From NCBI GenBank assembly GCA_005884465.1, contig VAZH01000241.1, forward strand, positions 1 to 9,676: DNA of 9,676 nt. The letters run 5' to 3'. The notes beneath the pieces were generated by a model. That model searched no databases and had not been told where the DNA came from. It was given only the letters and a program-made list of their open reading frames with translations. Below are positions 6,536 to 9,676 of the stretch, piece after piece (positions within the stretch are counted from its first letter, which is position 1; every line of letters begins with the position of its first letter). This DNA is from Alphaproteobacteria bacterium (GTDB lineage Bacteria > Pseudomonadota > Alphaproteobacteria > Rhizobiales > Xanthobacteraceae). Both the position numbers and the translations under genes were made by a program.

Positions 6536-6814
6536 TCAGGTTTTCAGCAGGTCCGCATACTCGGGATGCTTTCCAATGTAGGCCTTCACGAACTGGCACT
6601 CCGCGATCACCTTCAGTCCATCGGCCCGCACCTGGTCGAGCGCACCCTTAATCAGCCTGGAGCCGATGCCTTTGCCGCCGAGTTCTGGCGGCACTTCGGT
6701 ATGGATGAACGTGATGATGCCGTCGGCGATCTTGTAATAGGTCGCGGCGATATGGCCGTCGGCCTTGAGTTCGTAGCGGTGATGTACAGGGTTGTTGGAA
6801 ACCGCGTTGTCCAT
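6536..6814 (-). CDS. Small GNAT-family N-acetyltransferase (Acetyltransf_CG type), upstream paralog
   Basis: This 92-residue minimal GNAT is of the same family as its downstream neighbour. It shows HRYELKADGHIAATYYKIAD, the strand TFIHTEVP, the acetyl-CoA loop LGGKGIGSRLIKGALDQVRA, and AECQFVKAYIGKHPEYADLL with the conserved cysteine. A gap-free alignment by eye gives about 40 identities over about 87 positions with the other copy, so the pair probably arose by an old duplication. The start is well supported: AAGGGA lies 9 bases before the ATG. No signal peptide or membrane segment is present. The substrate is unknown; proteins of this family are often annotated YjdJ-like. It is the first gene of a two-gene minus-strand unit, with a 14-bp palindrome (6837-6850) just upstream. 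Confidence 0.88.
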   Translation of the reverse strand: MDNAVSNNPVHHRYELKADGHIAATYYKIADGIITFIHTEVPPELGGKGIGSRLIKGALDQVRADGLKVIAECQFVKAYIGKHPEYADLLKT

Positions 6815-6836
6815 ATCATTCCATCCCTTGGTGTAT

Positions 6837-6850
6837 TGCCCCGCGGGGCA
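6837..6850. promoter_or_regulatory. 14-bp perfect GC-rich palindrome upstream of the acetyltransferase pair
   Basis: TGCCCCGCGGGGCA is exactly its own reverse complement. It lies 22 bp upstream of the acetyltransferase ATG, on the 5' side of that gene and between two divergently transcribed units. It could be an operator for a dimeric regulator, or simply a GC-rich chance palindrome. The position is suggestive, but there is no direct evidence. Confidence 0.25.
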
Positions 6851-6962
6851 CTCTTTGCGACCCCTTACAGACTACAAAATTGCGTCGAACGGGTCTTGCA
6901 AGAGCCGATGCCTTCCCCACGTTTTAACCAGACATACGAGCCCAATGCGGCCGATTGGTCGC

Positions 6963-6980
6963 TTGACAGTCGGAGTGTCA
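6963..6980 (+). promoter_or_regulatory. TTGACA box and TGACA/TGTCA inverted repeat upstream of the SPW gene
   Basis: TTGACA (6963-6968) matches a sigma-70 -35 hexamer, and TGACA-N7-TGTCA (6964-6980) is a small dyad that could be an operator. No good -10 hexamer sits 16-18 bp downstream, so the promoter call is weak. Confidence 0.22.
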
Positions 6981-7026
6981 TGCTCGCCAGCCGCTGACGT
7001 ATGCCTCTTTTCGAGGGAGGTTTACC

Positions 7027-7431
7027 ATGTGGGACTTTCGTTCTCTCGCTACTCACCGAACATGGGAAGACTGGTGCGGCATGCTGCTTGGCGTGTTGAT
7101 CGTGCTGTCGCCATGGTTTCCCAGCCCGGCGGGCCATGAGGTCGTCGATGCCGAACGCAGCTATGTGATCCTGAATACGTTTACGGTCGGCATTCTGATC
7201 TTTGGGCTTGCCCAGCTCGAATATGTCGCGCTGCAGCGCTGGGAGGAGGTGGCCGAAATCGTGGCCGGGCTGTGGCTGATCGCCTCGCCCTACATCTTCG
7301 GCTATTCCGACGATGGCATGCTGCGATTCTGGCATACGAGTCTCGGCGGCCTCGTGGTGTTGTTGGCCGCCCTGCAGTTGTGGCAGGACTGGGGCCTGAA
7401 GGATGAGGACATGCTCAAGCACGGGCAATAA
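7027..7431 (+). CDS. SPW repeat-containing integral membrane protein
   Basis: The 134-residue protein has four predicted membrane segments (about residues 17-31, 47-66, 75-92, 101-119) arranged as two repeats. Each repeat starts with a W-rich amphipathic stretch (TWEDWCGMLLGVLIVLSPWF and RWEEVAEIVAGLWLIASPYI) and contains the Ser-Pro-aromatic signature at 28-30 (SPW) and 87-89 (SPY). This is the SPW repeat family (PF03779), inner-membrane proteins of unknown function found in bacteria and archaea. The C-terminus is short and charged (DEDMLKHGQ). The start is strongly supported by AGGGAGG at 7014-7020, six bases before the ATG. The gene is flanked by a divergent acetyltransferase pair and a good terminator, so it is most likely transcribed alone. 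Confidence 0.9.
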   Translation: MWDFRSLATHRTWEDWCGMLLGVLIVLSPWFPSPAGHEVVDAERSYVILNTFTVGILIFGLAQLEYVALQRWEEVAEIVAGLWLIASPYIFGYSDDGMLRFWHTSLGGLVVLLAALQLWQDWGLKDEDMLKHGQ

Positions 7432-7454
7432 CGCAATAGCAAAGGTGCCCTCAG

Positions 7455-7488
7455 GCCCGCCGGTCTGGCAACGGACCGGCGGGCTTTT
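7455..7488 (+). terminator. Rho-independent terminator of the SPW gene
   Basis: A perfect 11-bp GC-rich stem, GCCCGCCGGTC (7455-7465) and GACCGGCGGGC (7474-7484), encloses an 8-base loop and is followed at once by TTTT. It starts 23 bp after the SPW stop codon. Confidence 0.88.
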
Positions 7489-7534
7489 GCTGGGATAGCG
7501 CTAACGCGGCATTGCGATTCCCCTGACCGAACCT

Positions 7535-7645
7535 TGTAGCCCGCATGGAGCGCAGCGAAATGCGGGATGGAATTAATGGATGTGGCATTGTCCCCGGATT
7601 TCGCTGCGCGGGCGCTGCCGCGTCCACCGCATCCCGTGCCCTACG
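7535..7645. repeat. Palindromic intergenic repeat of the tagcccgcatggagcgcagcg type
   Basis: The left part TGTAGCCCGCATGGAGCGCA (from 7536), continuing GCGAAATGCGGGAT, contains its own stem, CCCGCAT (7540-7546) and ATGCGGG (7560-7566). The right part CCGGATTTCGCTGCGC (7593-7608) is the reverse complement of the left GCGCAGCGAAATGCGG (7550-7565) with one mismatch. The right arm then continues to a CGCATCCCGTGCCCTAC end at 7627-7643. This looks like a complete or slightly rearranged copy of a REP-like repeat commonly seen in proteobacterial intergenic regions. It follows the SPW terminator and carries no gene. Confidence 0.65.
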
Positions 7646-7904
7646 TCCGTGACGATCGCGAAACGCCCCTCTGCAGGCTGGGACGTCGGGAGTTATGGAA
7701 GTGATTTGGGTCAGGTCGGAAACAAATTATTTTTACAATCGCACATTGACGAAGCCTTGGTGTATTCGCGGCGTTGCCAGCCTCTAGTCCTAGTGGTGTT
7801 GCCCGGCTCGCTCGCGGAGTCTGTGGCCGGAGTGGCCCCAATGGCCGGACCCGTTGGCTCACGCCCCGGAATGACGTACAGAATTTCGTCGAAGAGGAAA
7901 CACC
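7646..7904. other. Non-coding 5' flank of the acyl-CoA synthetase gene
   Basis: No convincing protein gene is seen on either strand. It includes an AT-rich patch (AAACAAATTATTTTTACAAT, 7719-7738) likely to lie near the synthetase promoter, a TTGACG at 7746-7751 with no matching -10 box, and a short direct repeat TGGCCGGA at 7824-7831 and 7842-7849. CCCCGGAATGACG at 7864-7876 resembles the end of another intergenic repeat. Confidence 0.4.
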
Positions 7905-7931
7905 ATGAAGCTCGGGAAGAAGGTGAGATGA
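7905..7931 (+). CDS. Possible 8-residue leader peptide (MKLGKKVR)
   Basis: An ATG at 7905, six bases after a good AGAGGA ribosome-binding site (7893-7898), opens MKLGKKVR and stops at TGA 7929-7931. That stop overlaps the ATG of the acyl-CoA synthetase as ATGA. The synthetase's own ribosome-binding site (GAAGG, 7919-7923) lies inside this mini-ORF and is only 4 bases from its start, so translation of the leader could deliver ribosomes to it. It could also be chance, since the mini-ORF is very short. Confidence 0.35.
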   Translation: MKLGKKVR

Positions 7932-9558
7932 GCGGAACCGCCACCACCGCTGCACCGTCCGGCGGCGTGACGCGGATGTCGCGCCGGGTGATGAATCTCG
8001 CGCATCTCCTGACCCAGAATGCCCGCCGCCATGGCGACCGTGTCGGCCTGATCTGGGGCGATCGGTCCTGGACCTGGCGCGAGATCGATCGCCTGGTCTC
8101 GGCGCTGGCGGCGGCGCTTGCCGCGCGCGGTATCGCCAAGGGCGACCGCATCCTGGTCCATTCCAAGAATTGCGACGAGATGTTCTGGTCGATGTTTTCC
8201 GCCTTCCGGCTTGGCGCGGTCTGGGTGCCGGCGAATTTCCGCCTGATGCCGGACGAAGTCGCCTGGCTCGCCACTGCTTCCGGCGCCAAGGCGTTTCTTT
8301 GCCACGGCGATTTTCCTGACCACGCAGCCGCGGTCGAAGCGTCGAGCCCGGCGCTCGCTTTCACCTGGCGGATTGGCGAAGGCACGCTCGGCGAAAAATC
8401 CGTGAGCGAGGCAATCGCCGCACACGCGGGCGCAAGCGTCGAGGAGGCGAGCGTCGACTATGACGATTCCTGTTGGTTCTTCTTCACTTCCGGCACCACC
8501 GGGCGTTCCAAGGCGGCGGTGCTGACCCACGGCCAGATGGCTTTTGTGGTGACCAACCACCTCGCCGATCTGATGCCCGGCACGACTGAAAATGACGCCT
8601 CGCTGGTGGTCGCGCCGCTGTCGCACGGCGCCGGCGTGCATCAACTTGTGCAGACGGCGCGCGGCGCGAAAACCATCCTGCTGCCGTCGGAGCGTTTCGA
8701 TATCAACGAGGCGTTTCGGCTGATCGAGACCCACCGCGTCAGCAACATCTTCACCGTGCCCACGATCCTGAAGATGATGGTCGAGCATCCCGCGATCGAC
8801 CGCTACGACCATTCGTCGCTGCGCTATGTGATCTATGCCGGCGCGCCGATGTACCGCGAGGACCAGAAGGCGGCGCTGAATAAGCTCGGCAGGGTGCTGG
8901 TGCAGTATTTCGGCCTCGGCGAGGTCACCGGCAATGTCACGGTACTGCCGCCGGCCCTGCACGATCCCGAGGACGGGCCGCATGCGCGCATCGGCACCTG
9001 CGGATTCGAGCGCACCGGCATGCAGGTCTCGATCCAGGGCGATGACGGCAGCGAACTGAAACCGTTCGAGACCGGCGAGATCTGCGTCATCGGCCCGGCC
9101 GTGTTCGCCGGCTACTACGATAACCCCGAGGCCAACGCCAAGGCGTTTCGTGACGGCTGGTTCCGCACCGGCGATCTCGGCCACATGGACGAAGAGGGTT
9201 TTGTCTATATCACCGGCCGCGCCTCGGACATGTACATATCCGGCGGATCCAACATCTATCCGCGCGAGGTGGAGGAGAAGATCCTGACCCACCCTGCGAT
9301 AGGCGAGGTGGCGGTGCTCGGCGTGCCGGATTCGTTTTGGGGCGAGGTGGGTATTGCGGTTTGCGTGGCGCGTGAGGGTGCAGCCGAAGTGAGCGAGCTG
9401 GAGCTGGCCAGCTTCCTTGCCGCAAAAGTGCCGCGCTACAAAATGCCGAATGGGAGGCGCTGCCGAAATCCGGCTATGGCAAGGTGCCGAAGCGGCTGGT
9501 CCGCGACGAACTGGAGGCGCGGGGGCTGCTCGACGTCACCTCCAGGCGGAAAAGCTAA
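7928..9558 (+). pseudogene. AMP-binding acyl-CoA synthetase, frame broken near its C-terminus
   Basis: Family members join a carboxylic acid to CoA through an acyl-adenylate. From the ATG at 7928 the frame is sound for 507 codons. It shows the P-loop FTSGTTGRSKAAVLTH (about residues 186-201), VAPLSHGAG, the A5-type block VQYFGLGEVTGNVT, GEICVIGPAVFAGYYDNPEA, the hinge/A7-A8 region WFRTGDLGHMDEEGFVYITG (continuing RASDMYISGGSNIYPREVE), and the C-terminal domain start HPAIGEVAVLGVPDSFWGE. After VPRYKMP (ending 9448) the sequence jumps to WEALPKSGYGKVPKRLVRDE (from 9451, continuing to TAA 9556-9558) in a different frame. The roughly five residues expected between (KRFVF-like) are missing, so about 13 bases appear deleted; an intact product would be about 547 residues. 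The original frame stays open past the window end and would lose the catalytic-lysine motif. The acid substrate is unknown. Confidence 0.85.
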
Positions 9559-9560
9559 CG

Positions 9561-9676
9561 ATGCGGCACATCGTCCACCCCGGACCGCCCGCGCCCGAGC
9601 GCATTCAATGGGTGGAGGCGCGCGGCCGCGCCTTTTCCTTCACGCTGGAAGCCGGCCTGCCGCTGCTGGAAGCCGC
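9561..9676 (+). CDS. Partial gene, possibly PPC/DUF296-domain protein (3' end outside the window)
   Basis: An ATG 2 bp after the restored TAA of the acyl-CoA synthetase opens a frame that runs off the window. Only 38 residues are seen: MRHIVHPGPPAPERIQWVEA then RGRAFSFTLEAGLPLLEA. The stretch RxFxFxLExGxxLLEA resembles the beginning of PPC (DUF296) domains, putative DNA-binding or metal-related proteins in bacteria, but too little is visible to be sure. The tight spacing suggests the same transcript as the synthetase. The frame-broken synthetase reading overlaps this gene out of frame, which could reduce translational coupling to it. Confidence 0.55.
   Translation, partial: MRHIVHPGPPAPERIQWVEARGRAFSFTLEAGLPLLEA

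Noticed and set aside
7746..7780. Sigma-70 promoter at TTGACG before the synthetase
   Set aside because: The bases 17 positions downstream (CGGCGT) do not resemble a -10 hexamer.
7711..9292. Long open frames on the minus strand (224 and 477 codons) opposite the acyl-CoA synthetase
   Set aside because: They are rich in Arg, Ala, His and Gly with no family motifs, and lie antisense to a clearly recognisable AMP-binding enzyme. They are typical shadow frames in GC-rich DNA.

Overview
The window looks like a chromosomal segment from a high-GC alphaproteobacterium, most likely Bradyrhizobium or a close relative such as Rhodopseudomonas. The evidence is the GC-rich codon use, the family-level resemblance of the proteins, the secF / Mth938-like / squalene-synthase-like gene order, and several short palindromic repeats of the sort scattered through these genomes. 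I saw no phage genes, transposase, CRISPR array, tRNA or rRNA. The genus call is inference from recognition, not a database match.

Layout. Bases 1-1663 (+) hold the 3' end of secF, a small Mth938/NDUFAF3-like gene and a squalene/phytoene-synthase-like (NDUFAF6-like) gene, joined by ATGA stop/start overlaps. A repeat of about 100 bp (1698-1799) lies between this operon and a convergent minus-strand pair, trmFO (tRNA U54 methylation) followed by an unusual kinase-like protein that carries an acyl-CoA-synthetase-type C-terminal domain. Upstream on the minus strand come a small DUF1127 gene with a hairpin behind it, and an exported MltB-type lytic transglycosylase. Bases 5789-6175 hold a possible decayed small ORF and a pair of inverted REP-like palindromes. 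Two tandem, related small GNAT acetyltransferases follow (minus), then a plus-strand SPW-repeat membrane protein with a clear terminator, another palindromic repeat, and an AMP-binding acyl-CoA synthetase gene. A gene that may encode a PPC/DUF296 protein starts 2 bp after the synthetase and is cut by the window end.

How the genes relate. SecF is membrane protein export machinery; the two genes coupled to it resemble two mitochondrial complex I assembly factors, so the operon may link membrane insertion with respiratory complex assembly. TrmFO and the kinase-like protein probably share a transcript. The two GNATs form a small operon.

Points for a second look: (1) the kinase-like plus ANL C-terminal domain protein, which has no adenylation core; (2) the acyl-CoA synthetase, whose frame is broken near codon 508, apparently by a deletion of about 13 bases, just before its catalytic-lysine motif; (3) an 8-codon leader peptide overlapping that synthetase's start; (4) a repeat that supplies the last codons and stop of the kinase-like gene; (5) the possible shredded small ORF at 5831-6003.
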